The notes beneath the pieces are model-generated. The model was not told where the DNA came from. It made no database searches and worked only from the letters and a program-made list of their open reading frames with translations. From NCBI GenBank assembly GCA_035602605.1, contig DATNLZ010000065.1, positions 1-37,972 of the forward strand: 37,972 nt of DNA, in the 5' to 3' direction. The stretch is from DASQHY01 sp035602605. Its GTDB lineage: Bacteria > Acidobacteriota > Terriglobia > Acidiferrales > UBA7541. The translations under genes were made by a program, and so were the position numbers. Shown one piece after another: positions 31,532-37,972 of this stretch (position 1 is the first letter of the stretch; the number at the start of each line of letters is the position of its first letter).

Positions 31532-31768
31532 AGGTCAACTGCTGCCACGGGAGTTTCGCAAAAAGGAATCACCAAAGCACTCCGATTCCTGGGGGCACAG
31601 AATATTCCATTTATAGGCCCGGTCCAGAGCCGTAGAGGTCACCATGTCGTTCTCGTCGGAAGCTTTCTTTTACTGGAAGCCGAACTCATAGAACTGCTTG
31701 AGAAGGGCGAACTAAACAGCGATGGCATTCTGAAGATGGGAATTCGTAGCGGGCAAATGCGAGATTAG
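31532..31768 (+). pseudogene. Start-less frame, natural-looking C-terminal part
   Basis: Seventy-eight codons run from just after a TAG at 31529-31531 to a TAG at 31766-31768 with a natural composition: GVSQKGITKALRFLGAQNIP, FIGPVQSRRGHHVVLVGSFL, LLEAELIELLEKGEL. There is no good start codon in frame. A different frame does start with ATG at 31515 and runs into the same region. This suggests a lost base near 31550 in a gene of about 85 codons. I do not recognise the family. Confidence 0.4.
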
Positions 31769-31798
31769 TCAGCGCTCCCTAAGTGTTTATTGAAAAGG

Positions 31799-32065
31799 TT
31801 AAATGGGCGGGAAAAACTTCTCCCAGCGTTCTTTGTTGATGATGCGGGTTCCATCACTAGCGTTAGTGTTCTTCAATCGGTCGATGAGCTGATTCCAGTT
31901 ATCCTGCACTGCTGACTCTTCGGCGTCGTCGTTGACTGCCTTCACGCTGATTTCGATTTCACTGAGTTTATAAAGATACTCTTGAATATGCGTCCCTAGC
32001 GGCAGTGATTTAAGCAGTTTTCTTAGAGCGGGCCATCCCTCGTCGAGAATCCGTTTTGATTCCAT
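31799..32065 (-). CDS. Small hypothetical protein
   Basis: An 88-residue, mostly helical protein starting MESKRILDEGWPALRKLLKS. It has a charged middle (LSEIEISVKAVNDDAEESAV) and a last helix WNQLIDRLKNTNASDG, ending in KERWEKFFPPI. The composition is that of a real protein, and the surrounding strand has no better frame. No ribosome binding site is visible before the ATG. No family recognised. It lies between a start-less relic and a tiny zinc-finger gene on the other strand. Confidence 0.5.
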   Translation of the reverse strand: MESKRILDEGWPALRKLLKSLPLGTHIQEYLYKLSEIEISVKAVNDDAEESAVQDNWNQLIDRLKNTNASDGTRIINKERWEKFFPPI

Positions 32066-32240
32066 AATTCAGGATACTCGCAAGCACAGGATTACGGTAC
32101 AGGTTATTTCACGCTAGTTTTAACTCGTGTGGATTAGCGCAAGCAAATCCGAGTCAATGATTCGTTCAAGTGCATTCCTTAGGTTGGATTCAGTAGTTTT
32201 ACTGAACGACGTAGAGGTGTGGCCGTGACCCGAGCACACG

Positions 32241-32399
32241 ATGAAATTCACAGACTTGACGATCAAACAAGTGTTGTCCATTGCATGTCCTACTTGCGGA
32301 GCCGCAATCGGACAGGGCTGCGTTCGGAATTCAGGCGGCGAACTGCGGGTTGAACCGCACAATGGCGGGCTAGTCTTGGTCGCGAAACCGGAAATGTGA
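32241..32399 (+). CDS. Tiny zinc-finger protein of the CPxCGA...C...PH type
   Basis: A 52-residue protein with LSIACPTCGAAIGQGCVRNS, then GGELRVEPHNGGL. The pattern CPxCGAxxGxxCxxxxGxxxxxPH is the DNA-binding-type zinc finger often found in small proteins of phages and actinobacteria, where Cys, Cys, Cys and His hold the metal. The end after PH usually has an arginine (PHxxR); here it reads GGL, so the last turn may be altered by two compensating shifts. ATG has a weak GAG upstream. It overlaps no credible gene on the other strand. Confidence 0.6.
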   Translation: MKFTDLTIKQVLSIACPTCGAAIGQGCVRNSGGELRVEPHNGGLVLVAKPEM

Positions 32400-32436
32400 C
32401 CGATCCGGATCATCCGGGGAAGGCTAACTGTTGGGT

Positions 32437-33078
32437 TCAAATAACCCTTTCCCGAATTTTGGAACCACCTAGCGAGAGACGGTATAGCGTCCCCACTCCT
32501 ACCCCTAATTCGGCAGCAATTTTCTTCCATCCGAGCCCCTGTGAGCGCAGGGATGCAACTCTTGAGGCATCCACCACTGACCGAGGTCGGCCGAGCCTCT
32601 TTCCTTTAGCAACCGCGTTCCGCAACCCCGCGCGGACACGTTCGACGATGAGACTCCGCTCGAGTTCCGCTACGGAAGCTAAGACAGTAAAGACCATCTT
32701 TCCAGTTGGCGTGCTCGTGTCAATCGATTCGCCCAACGACACGAAGCCGATGCCGAGCGCGTTGAACGTCTCCAAGGCTCTGAGCAAATGTGAAACAGAC
32801 CGAGCGAATCTATCAAAGCGCCAGCAGCAAACGACATCAAACCGGCGTTTGTGGGCATCGGCCATCATCCGGTTCAGCTCTGGTCGGGAGTCTTTCGCGC
32901 CGCTCACTCCTACGTCTACGTAGGAATCCGCAACCCGCCAACCCCGTGCCTGGGCAAATTGCTCAAGCTCCCGAGTCTGAAGCATCACGTCTTGGCCGTG
33001 GTTTGTGGTGCTAACTCTCGCGTAGACAGCCACGCGTATATTCGGGATAGACTCTGTGTAGCCACGTTGCACCTCCAT
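32437..33078 (-). CDS. Serine recombinase (resolvase/invertase type)
   Basis: A 213-residue site-specific recombinase. The catalytic domain (about 14-150) has the nucleophile serine at about residue 23 in VAVYARVSTTN, the arginine-rich piece WRFDRFARSVSHLL, and STPTGKMVFTVLASVAELER. The long E helix follows (IVERVRAGLRNAVAKGKRLG). The end (about 175-205) is the helix-turn-helix with SLRSQGLGWKKIAAELGVG. It is small, of the Tn3-resolvase/invertase kind, and could resolve or invert a segment of this region. The HTH gene upstream on the same strand may be its regulator. No res site was identified. Confidence 0.92.
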   Translation of the reverse strand: MEVQRGYTESIPNIRVAVYARVSTTNHGQDVMLQTRELEQFAQARGWRVADSYVDVGVSGAKDSRPELNRMMADAHKRRFDVVCCWRFDRFARSVSHLLRALETFNALGIGFVSLGESIDTSTPTGKMVFTVLASVAELERSLIVERVRAGLRNAVAKGKRLGRPRSVVDASRVASLRSQGLGWKKIAAELGVGVGTLYRLSLGGSKIRERVI

Positions 33079-33138
33079 TGTGCAATTCGGTTAGGGACGC
33101 GTTGATGTTAAGAGCACCGACGCGTCCCGTTGAGTTTT

Positions 33139-33360
33139 CTAACTGCGCTTTTCTCCCCGACCCTTGTATGGGTTCTGTTTCATCCAACGTCGGATACCAG
33201 CCAGATCGTGACCTGTCCAAAATCGGACTTGAAAACTTACGCCGTCCCCGGCGCGGAGTACCTTCGAAGGGTTCATCCTCTTCGCCTTCATCCAGCGATA
33301 CAGCGTGTCGCGAGATATACCAAGCTCATTCGCTGCTTGAACTGTGGTATACAGCTTCAT
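33139..33360 (-). CDS. MerR-like/excisionase-type HTH protein
   Basis: A 73-residue DNA-binding protein. Residues 1-35 read KLYTTVQAANELGISRDTLY, a winged helix-turn-helix of the type in MerR regulators and excisionases. The rest (VSFQVRFWTGHDLAGIRRWM) is a wing plus a last helix, and the tail is basic (NPYKGRGEKRS). It lies 60 bases upstream of the recombinase gene on the same strand, so it probably controls it or assists its synapse. GTG six bases earlier could also start it. No strong ribosome binding site is seen. Confidence 0.75.
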   Translation of the reverse strand: MKLYTTVQAANELGISRDTLYRWMKAKRMNPSKVLRAGDGVSFQVRFWTGHDLAGIRRWMKQNPYKGRGEKRS

Positions 33361-33767
33361 ACTCACATCTTAAGACGCCGTGTATTGAGTCGTCAACGAT
33401 AAATTAAAATTATTTCAGTAACGCTCTCTGACGATGCTCGTTAGGTTCGAATCAAGGCGGGAATGGCTTTCATGGAACATCGTAGCGAGATGCGACAAAA
33501 TCGGTCAAAGCACGCGCTTTTCGCGACTACGGGCCATGCAATTCAAGTTCGAGGCTGAGTGTCCAGCGTCACGCGAGACACCGCATACCTAGAAACCGTG
33601 TGGTCGTCGTCTACATCATCAATACCTTCGAAAGCCTCCATACTCTGATTCTTCCGTCAATTCGATCACCTGAGCCCCCCCCCCCGGGCCCGATTTCTCC
33701 GTGAACAATTCTTCTTGGAGCTTCCCAGATGAATTAAGATTCCTAAAGCGTCGTGGGAGGTTTATGA
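33361..33767. other. gene-poor spacer with an 11-base C run
   Basis: About 400 bases without a credible gene. It is A/T-rich at the left, and at 33675-33685 there is a run of eleven C followed by GGGCCC. Such a run may mark a joint, a slippage site, or an assembly weak point. A good ribosome binding site, GGGAGG, lies at its right end. Confidence 0.5.
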
Positions 33768-34418
33768 ATGGAGCCTACCCTTGCTCCAAAACAAGAGAAC
33801 TTAAGTCTCGACGAACGGATACGGCAGCATCCAGCCGCGGCGAAGACCTTGGAGAAGCTCGTCAAGGTTGGCTGTGATCGTGCTGATTTGTTGCGTCTCC
33901 TCGCAGCCCGAGCTCCAACAGTTCGGCAGTGGTCGCATCTGCAAAAGGGAGTCGTGACCGAACCCGCGCAATTGCGTACATTGGCGCGCAAACTGGAGGC
34001 AACCGCGCAAGCAGTAGAGTCGATTGCGGTCGAAACTCTTTTTGGGCCGGTTTTTGATCTGAAAGTAAATCCGAGGAAAATTGTGGAAGATGTGCGAGTC
34101 CTTGCCTCAAGTCTACGCCATCTCGCAAGCAGCCGGGAGGTCCGACTAGTTCGCAAGGCGTTCTCGTATCGGCAGATGGGCAACCGATTACCCATTGTTC
34201 TTCTCTGCAATTACGTCAAATTTAAGACCGGAAAACCTCGGTTCAGAGAGATCGCGGAACTCCTGTCGGCTGCGAGCCAGAACAGTGTAGCGGAGGATGT
34301 CGTTAGACATCGGGCGGATCGTGCTGTTGAAAAGCTCACCTTGAATGGTAAATTTCCACAACTCATCGATGCATTCCTAGCTTTGATAATCCCCGGTCAT
34401 AGCCAGTTTAGGACGTGA
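33768..34418 (+). CDS. Hypothetical protein at the head of the replication/integration module
   Basis: A 216-residue soluble protein, all helical in pattern. It contains RIRQHPAAAKTLEKLVKVGC, then DRADLLRLLAARAPTVRQWS, LARKLEATAQAVESIAVETL and a later part VRLVRKAFSYRQMGNRLPIV, LCNYVKFKTGKPRFREIAEL. The second half has a helical character like a small regulator. No family recognised. GGAGG lies seven bases before the ATG (another ATG four bases earlier is in a different frame). It precedes an HTH gene and an AAA ATPase gene in the same direction. The gap to the next start is about 65 bases. Confidence 0.65.
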   Translation: MEPTLAPKQENLSLDERIRQHPAAAKTLEKLVKVGCDRADLLRLLAARAPTVRQWSHLQKGVVTEPAQLRTLARKLEATAQAVESIAVETLFGPVFDLKVNPRKIVEDVRVLASSLRHLASSREVRLVRKAFSYRQMGNRLPIVLLCNYVKFKTGKPRFREIAELLSAASQNSVAEDVVRHRADRAVEKLTLNGKFPQLIDAFLALIIPGHSQFRT

Positions 34419-34483
34419 ACAGTTTTAAAAATAGTTTTGTTCACGTCCTCGCGCCCTGCACACAGGTAGGGGAAACTGTGCGC

Positions 34484-34702
34484 ATGAGAACGCACTTAGA
34501 TAGACTCGCGGTTTCAATCCGCGAGGCGGCATTGCTACTTGGCATTTCGCCCCGCAGTGTCCAGAAGTACTTATCTGCTAAAGTGCTTCCAGCTCGCAAG
34601 ATTGGGCGGCGCACGGTAATTCCCATCAGCGATTTAGAAGCATTCATCCGGAAAGACCAATCCTCTACCTGCGTGGACCCGGGCGGTTCGAATCGTGGCT
34701 GA
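34484..34702 (+). CDS. Excisionase-family HTH protein
   Basis: A 72-residue protein with the HTH_17/excisionase layout: LAVSIREAALLLGISPRSVQ, KYLSAKVLPARKIGRRTVIP, ISDLEAFIRKD. These are small winged-helix proteins that bend DNA for excision or act as activators of plasmid and phage genes. The start is ATG, but a GTG six bases earlier with AGGGGA upstream is equally good. Its end overlaps the ATPase start by eight bases, so the two are translationally coupled. Confidence 0.82.
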   Translation: MRTHLDRLAVSIREAALLLGISPRSVQKYLSAKVLPARKIGRRTVIPISDLEAFIRKDQSSTCVDPGGSNRG

Positions 34703-36248
34703 ACTAGGTATAACAGTCACAAACGCGGACTCATTCGGGAAGAGTCTGCCGCACAATGCGGAGGCCGAACGTAATATGCTCGGTGCCGTGTTGGTGGACA
34801 ACGCACACCTTCGGGTGGTCGAGTCGACCGTGAGTGCTGCCGATTTTTTCTTGGCCCCATACCGCCATATCTTCAGAGCAATGCAAATGCTTGCCTCTGG
34901 AGGGCAGTTAATCGATCATGTCACGCTCTCCGACGCCCTCCGGGACGATCCGATCATACGCAATGCAGGGGGAGCTGCCTTTATCTCCGCTCTCGCGGAT
35001 GGAATGCCTAGACTCGCTCCCGTACGCCAGTGGGCGCGCATTGTGCACGATGCATCTGTTCTCCGAACCGTGGCTCATGTCGGACAGACGATTATGGACG
35101 ATGCCCTAGAGTCCAACGCCAAAGCTCCAGAAGTCGTAGAACGAATGCAGAACCGTGTAGGGTCGTTGGGTACTCTAAGCGCCGGTTATATTGCCGGCGT
35201 GCTGGCCTCAGAGGTTCAGATCGAACGCGTTGAATGGGTTTGGGATGCCCGTATCCCTTTGGGGAAAATAACAGTTTTGGACGGTGATCCCGGGCTGGGA
35301 AAATCCGCGCTCACCATCGATCTTGCAGCACGCATATCGACAGGCCGTTCGATGCCAGACGACACCCGTGGTATCGAAGGCGGCGTACTTATCATGAACG
35401 CGGAAGACGGAGAGGCGGACACGATTGTCCCGCGCCTCGCAGCTATGGGTGCAAACCTTGATCGAGTCCGAATTCTCAAAACGATTACCGATTCTTCCGG
35501 CGAGCGACAGCCAGCAATCCCCGGAGATTTGGCAACTATAGAACGCGCGGCTGTGTCGGTTGATGCGCGATTTATCGTTATTGACCCACTCATGGCGTTC
35601 CTAAGCGGAGCTACAAATTCGTTCAGAGACCAGGACATACGGAGAGCATTGGCCCCTCTAGCAACGATGGCGGAGCGCATCAAGGCCGCAGTACTGACTG
35701 TCCGTCATCTAAACAAGGCACTGGATGGAAATCCCCTTTATCGCGGAGGGGGCAGCATCGGAATCATCGGCGCGGCACGAAGTGGGCTGCTAGTGGCCCG
35801 CGACCCTGATGACGAGAACGGCGAGGTCCGAGTCTTGGCTGTGACCAAGACCAATCTCGGGCCGTGCCCATCTTCTCTTCGTTATTCCATAACGCCGGAA
35901 CGGGGCTCAATAAGAGTGCATTGGGGTGGGGAATCTAGACACCGCGCGTCTGCTCTCCTCGCGCTGCCAGAAGACAGCGAGGCGCGGAACGCCGTCGAGG
36001 AAGCGGAGCTATTCCTTAGAACGATCCTCGCGGATGGCCCGTTGGCAGCAAACGAAGTCAGTCGTGTGGCTAAATCGTCCGGTTTTGCCCGCCGGACGCT
36101 TGAGCGAGCGAAGAAATTACTGGGGGCGAGGGCACGACGCAGTGGCTATGGGACCGGCAGTGAGTGGGTCTGGGAGTTACCGAAGAACGCCAACGATGAC
36201 CATACCTCGGACTTGGCAGTCTTCGGTCAAGCCAATGGATCATCCTGA
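34695..36248 (+). CDS. DnaB-N-terminal domain fused to RepA-like AAA ATPase
   Basis: A 517-residue protein starting with GTG. Residues 15-125 match the N-terminal helical domain of replicative helicase DnaB (LPHNAEAERNMLGAVLVDN, FFLAPYRHIFRAMQMLASGG). Residues 185-400 are an AAA_25/RepA-type ATPase: Walker A in LDGDPGLGKSALTID, Walker B in RFIVIDPLMAFL, and TVRHLNKALDGNPLYRGGGS. The last 100 residues hold a helix-turn-helix-like part (VSRVAKSSGFARRTLERAKK). It would act as a hexameric helicase or primase-loading ATPase of the element. The fused DnaB-N part usually contacts primase. It overlaps the upstream HTH gene by eight bases. Confidence 0.85.
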   Translation: MAELGITVTNADSFGKSLPHNAEAERNMLGAVLVDNAHLRVVESTVSAADFFLAPYRHIFRAMQMLASGGQLIDHVTLSDALRDDPIIRNAGGAAFISALADGMPRLAPVRQWARIVHDASVLRTVAHVGQTIMDDALESNAKAPEVVERMQNRVGSLGTLSAGYIAGVLASEVQIERVEWVWDARIPLGKITVLDGDPGLGKSALTIDLAARISTGRSMPDDTRGIEGGVLIMNAEDGEADTIVPRLAAMGANLDRVRILKTITDSSGERQPAIPGDLATIERAAVSVDARFIVIDPLMAFLSGATNSFRDQDIRRALAPLATMAERIKAAVLTVRHLNKALDGNPLYRGGGSIGIIGAARSGLLVARDPDDENGEVRVLAVTKTNLGPCPSSLRYSITPERGSIRVHWGGESRHRASALLALPEDSEARNAVEEAELFLRTILADGPLAANEVSRVAKSSGFARRTLERAKKLLGARARRSGYGTGSEWVWELPKNANDDHTSDLAVFGQANGSS

Positions 36249-36279
36249 GTTGATTTAAAGGGTTACCGAAGAACGCCAA
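36176..36279 (+). repeat. 18-bp direct repeat at the 3' end of the ATPase gene
   Basis: GTTACCGAAGAACGCCAA occurs at 36176-36193, inside the gene (codons LPKNAN), and again at 36262-36279, after the stop. The second copy continues in frame as LPKNAKSEETWPLQNSG, ALQKPGDR and a stop, so it looks like a second, alternative gene end left by recombination between related elements. Confidence 0.75.
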
Positions 36280-36380
36280 ATCAGAAGAGACGTGGCCTTT
36301 GCAAAACAGTGGCGCTCTTCAGAAACCAGGTGACCGTTAAAACCAACCATACTGAATAGGGGTTTAGGCGGCCAAGCTAA

Positions 36381-36731
36381 ATGAGTAAGCTGAGTCAACG
36401 ACAGAGCAAATTTCTCGAAGAATTGCCACGCTCCAAGTCTGTGTCAGAAGCGGCCCGACGTGCCGGTTACAGCCCAAAATACGCAGGCCAGGCGGGCTAT
36501 TTGGCGCTAAAGAGGATCGCAGAAAAGGCTCCCGATCTACTGGACGATATGGAAAAGTCTTTAATGGAACTGATAGAAAAAAGTATAAAACCGGGCCTCG
36601 ATGCGAAAAAGACAGTTTATTTCAAGTATCGCGGCAAGATAACAGACCAACGCGAAGTCCCCGATTGGACGACTCGATTAGAAACACTGGATATGGTCTT
36701 TCGAATTCTTGGAGCGTATCGCGAGGACTAG
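36381..36731 (+). CDS. Terminase-small-subunit-like protein
   Basis: A 116-residue protein. Its first 50 residues (LSQRQSKFLEELPRSKSVSE, AARRAGYSPKYAGQAGYLAL) form the helix-turn-helix of phage terminase small subunits, and the following helices (LLDDMEKSLMELIEKSIKPG) and strands (KTVYFKYRGKITDQREVPDW) complete a small DNA-binding protein. No terminase large subunit is present, so packaging is unlikely; in mobile regions of this phylum such genes stand alone. It shares the LSQRxxxF...AGYS pattern with the broken gene at 23393. No ribosome binding site of note. Confidence 0.72.
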   Translation: MSKLSQRQSKFLEELPRSKSVSEAARRAGYSPKYAGQAGYLALKRIAEKAPDLLDDMEKSLMELIEKSIKPGLDAKKTVYFKYRGKITDQREVPDWTTRLETLDMVFRILGAYRED

Positions 36732-36814
36732 ATACTGACTATAAGTTCGAAAACACCATCAAGATTCGAAGGGATTACCTTGGAGCAGATGGCGCTTAAG
36801 CGGATGAACTAAGT

Positions 36815-37063
36815 ATGCGTCCAACAGTAAGTTTCGCCACTCTAGATCAATCGGTAGATTTTCATAACATCCTCACGCCTGAAGAGTTGGCAGCGAGGTT
36901 AAAGGTTCCGAAGAGTTGGATTTTTGAAAAGACCCGTTCCCGTTGTTTAGACCCTATCCCCCATTACCGAATCGGGCGGTACGTTCGCTTCAACTGGACA
37001 CGCATCGTAGAATGGCTTGCGACTACGGAGGAAGGTGATGCAAAAAGGCCAAGTCTTTCGTAA
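36815..37063 (+). CDS. Excisionase-like HTH protein
   Basis: An 82-residue protein with NILTPEELAARLKVPKSWIF, EKTRSRCLDPIPHYRIGRYV and RFNWTRIVEWLATTEE, the winged-helix layout of excisionases and HTH_17 proteins. Its end overlaps the integrase start by 26 bases, the usual arrangement in which the excisionase and the integrase are translated together and balance excision against integration. The ATG is the only start before the domain. Confidence 0.82.
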   Translation: MRPTVSFATLDQSVDFHNILTPEELAARLKVPKSWIFEKTRSRCLDPIPHYRIGRYVRFNWTRIVEWLATTEEGDAKRPSLS

Positions 37064-37833
37064 GGGTGCAAGCTGGTTCTTACGGTATCGGGACAGTGTG
37101 ATGAAGAACGGCGTGCCCACGCGCGTGCGAATCTGCCGTCGGCTGGCGCCTTTTTGTGATCGATACCGGTCGAAAAAATCAGTCGAGTCACTGGCGCTCG
37201 AGATTCTGGGTCCAATCAACTCGGGCCGGGCCCAGGCGGAATCAACCATTTCTGTCGAAGAATGGATCACGAATTATTATTTGCCTTACGTTCGCGAACA
37301 GAAGCGGCCTTCGACTGCAAAGGGATACCGCGACATTTTCAAAAGGTATCTGAAGGGCAAATTCTTGAAGGGCAACGTTGACATATCGCTTCGTGATTTC
37401 CGCTGTGTGGAGGGAGATCGACTGCTCGCGGCTGTGGCCCACGAGTGGGACTTATCGCACACGACGTTGAAGCACGTAAAATCGTTCCTATCGGGTGTTT
37501 TCACCTTCGCGAAGAGGCAAGGAGCGCTGGATGGGATAAATCCAATGCGTGACGCAAGTATTCCGAGGGGCAAGCAAAGCAGAGACACCTACGCGTACAG
37601 TCTTGAGGAGATTCAGATAATGCTCGGCGCGACTCCTGAGCCGGCGCGAACTGTAATAGCCGTCGCTGCATTTACTGGCTTGAGGCATTCGGAGATTCGC
37701 GGACTGCAATGGCCGGACTTCGGAGGTGACGAAATCCGAGTTTCAAGAATCCTCTGGAATAGTCACGTCAGCGAGCCAAAGACGCGCGCGAGCGCAGCTC
37801 CTGTTCCCGTACTTCCCTTCTTGTGTCGAATGC
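37038..37833 (+). pseudogene. Tyrosine integrase, interrupted by an IS element
   Basis: The remaining 265 codons hold the N-terminal arm (MQKGQVFRKGASWFLRYRD), the core-binding SAM-like domain (about 75-180, ISVEEWITNYYLPYVREQK, LSHTTLKHVKSFLSGVFTFA) and the beginning of the catalytic domain with the first catalytic arginine in AFTGLRHSEIRGLQW. The frame is natural up to VPVLPFLCRML; then it enters insertion-sequence DNA at about 37834 and stops at 37857. The HxxR, second histidine and tyrosine are missing in this window. GGAGGAAGGTG precedes the ATG. It would have recombined att sites, likely in a tRNA gene. As it stands it cannot act. Confidence 0.88.
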
Positions 37834-37972
37834 TAGTGTTGTGTCCCTTAAGTAACTAATATAATTCTTGCGCGACTGTTTTCCCCTTAGGCATCTTCTA
37901 TGGAGAATGGAGGTGCCTATGAACTTAGGACGACCCCTGGCCCCGTTGCAACTGGAGCGGGAACAGCGCGAA
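37834..37972 (+). mobile_element. IS630-family insertion sequence, left end
   Basis: From a TA dinucleotide at 37834-37835 (IS630 elements duplicate TA) the sequence leaves the integrase frame and reads TAGTGTTGTGTCCCTTAAGT, an end-like stretch, followed 85 bases later by a transposase start. The element runs off the window, so the other end and the second half of the integrase are not seen. Confidence 0.72.
37919..37972 (+). CDS. IS630-type transposase, N-terminal fragment
   Basis: Eighteen codons to the window end, MNLGRPLAPLQLEREQRE. The start GRPLAPLxLxxxE is typical of IS630-type transposases with an N-terminal HTH. The ATG has GGAGG five bases before it. The DDE catalytic part lies beyond the window. 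The frame is open to the last base. Confidence 0.75.
   Translation, partial: MNLGRPLAPLQLEREQRE

Noticed and set aside
32120..32530. 136-codon minus frame downstream of the serine recombinase
   Set aside because: It overlaps the recombinase end out of frame and lies opposite the tiny zinc-finger gene that has a real motif.
32437..33360. IS607-type transposon made of HTH plus serine recombinase
   Set aside because: The recombinase already has a C-terminal resolvase HTH, and no tnpB is present.
33367..33720. Short frames on both strands in the C-run spacer
   Set aside because: All are broken by stops and show no family pattern.

Overview
The window looks like a chromosome segment of a soil Acidobacteriota bacterium (Terriglobia-like). 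The inference rests on gene content: a DUF6328-type membrane protein, a sortase with an LPXTA-type substrate in an otherwise diderm-looking genome, an AsmA-like protein, many secreted proteins with lineage-typical low-complexity tails, and a moderately high GC content. No rRNA or intact tRNA is present, so the taxonomic placement is an inference.

Left part (1-19188) is chromosomal backbone. It carries a decayed DUF6328 gene, a NarL-type response regulator, an ECF sigma factor, small envelope proteins (DUF1328, SYLF), a sortase-sorted surface protein with its sortase, an AsmA-like protein, a zinc-ribbon protein, a PAS histidine kinase, a 51-residue DUF3309-like protein, the wreck of a Gfo/Idh/MocA oxidoreductase, and a complete bacterial NHEJ module. 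In that module ligD and ku are divergent across a 146-bp region with a palindrome, and a DksA/TraR-type zinc-finger gene follows ku. An AI-2E-type permease fused to a B12-binding-like domain, a small conserved protein and a stand-alone penicillin-binding transpeptidase complete this part.

At 19189-19233 lies the 3' half of a tRNA-Arg(CCT) gene, minus strand, from the anticodon loop to CCA. This is the usual scar of an element integrated into a tRNA 3' end, and the possible tail of an integrase reads into it from the right. From here to the window end the sequence is accessory and patchy: a collapsed tail tape-measure gene, a secreted PDZ/TPR pair, a frameshifted khpA copy, terminase-small-subunit-like and DUF5681-type genes, a serine-recombinase-like protein that has lost its catalytic serine, an uncharacterised zinc-ribbon operon, a uracil-DNA-glycosylase-like gene facing a GIY-YIG nuclease gene, small secreted proteins, a serine recombinase with an HTH gene, a DnaB-N/AAA replication-type ATPase, two excisionase-like HTH genes and a tyrosine integrase. 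The integrase is cut at about 37834 by an IS630-type insertion whose transposase begins at 37919 and runs off the window.

The right block (33768-37833) reads as a replication/excision/integration module of an integrative element. If it belongs with the tRNA scar, an intact tRNA-Arg(CCT) should lie just beyond the right edge. Several genes carry single-base frameshifts, which could be true decay or assembly errors. The most unusual candidates are the sortase pair, the inducible-looking NHEJ locus, the UDG/GIY-YIG pair beside the zinc-ribbon operon, and the small gene that seems to exist in three dispersed fragments.
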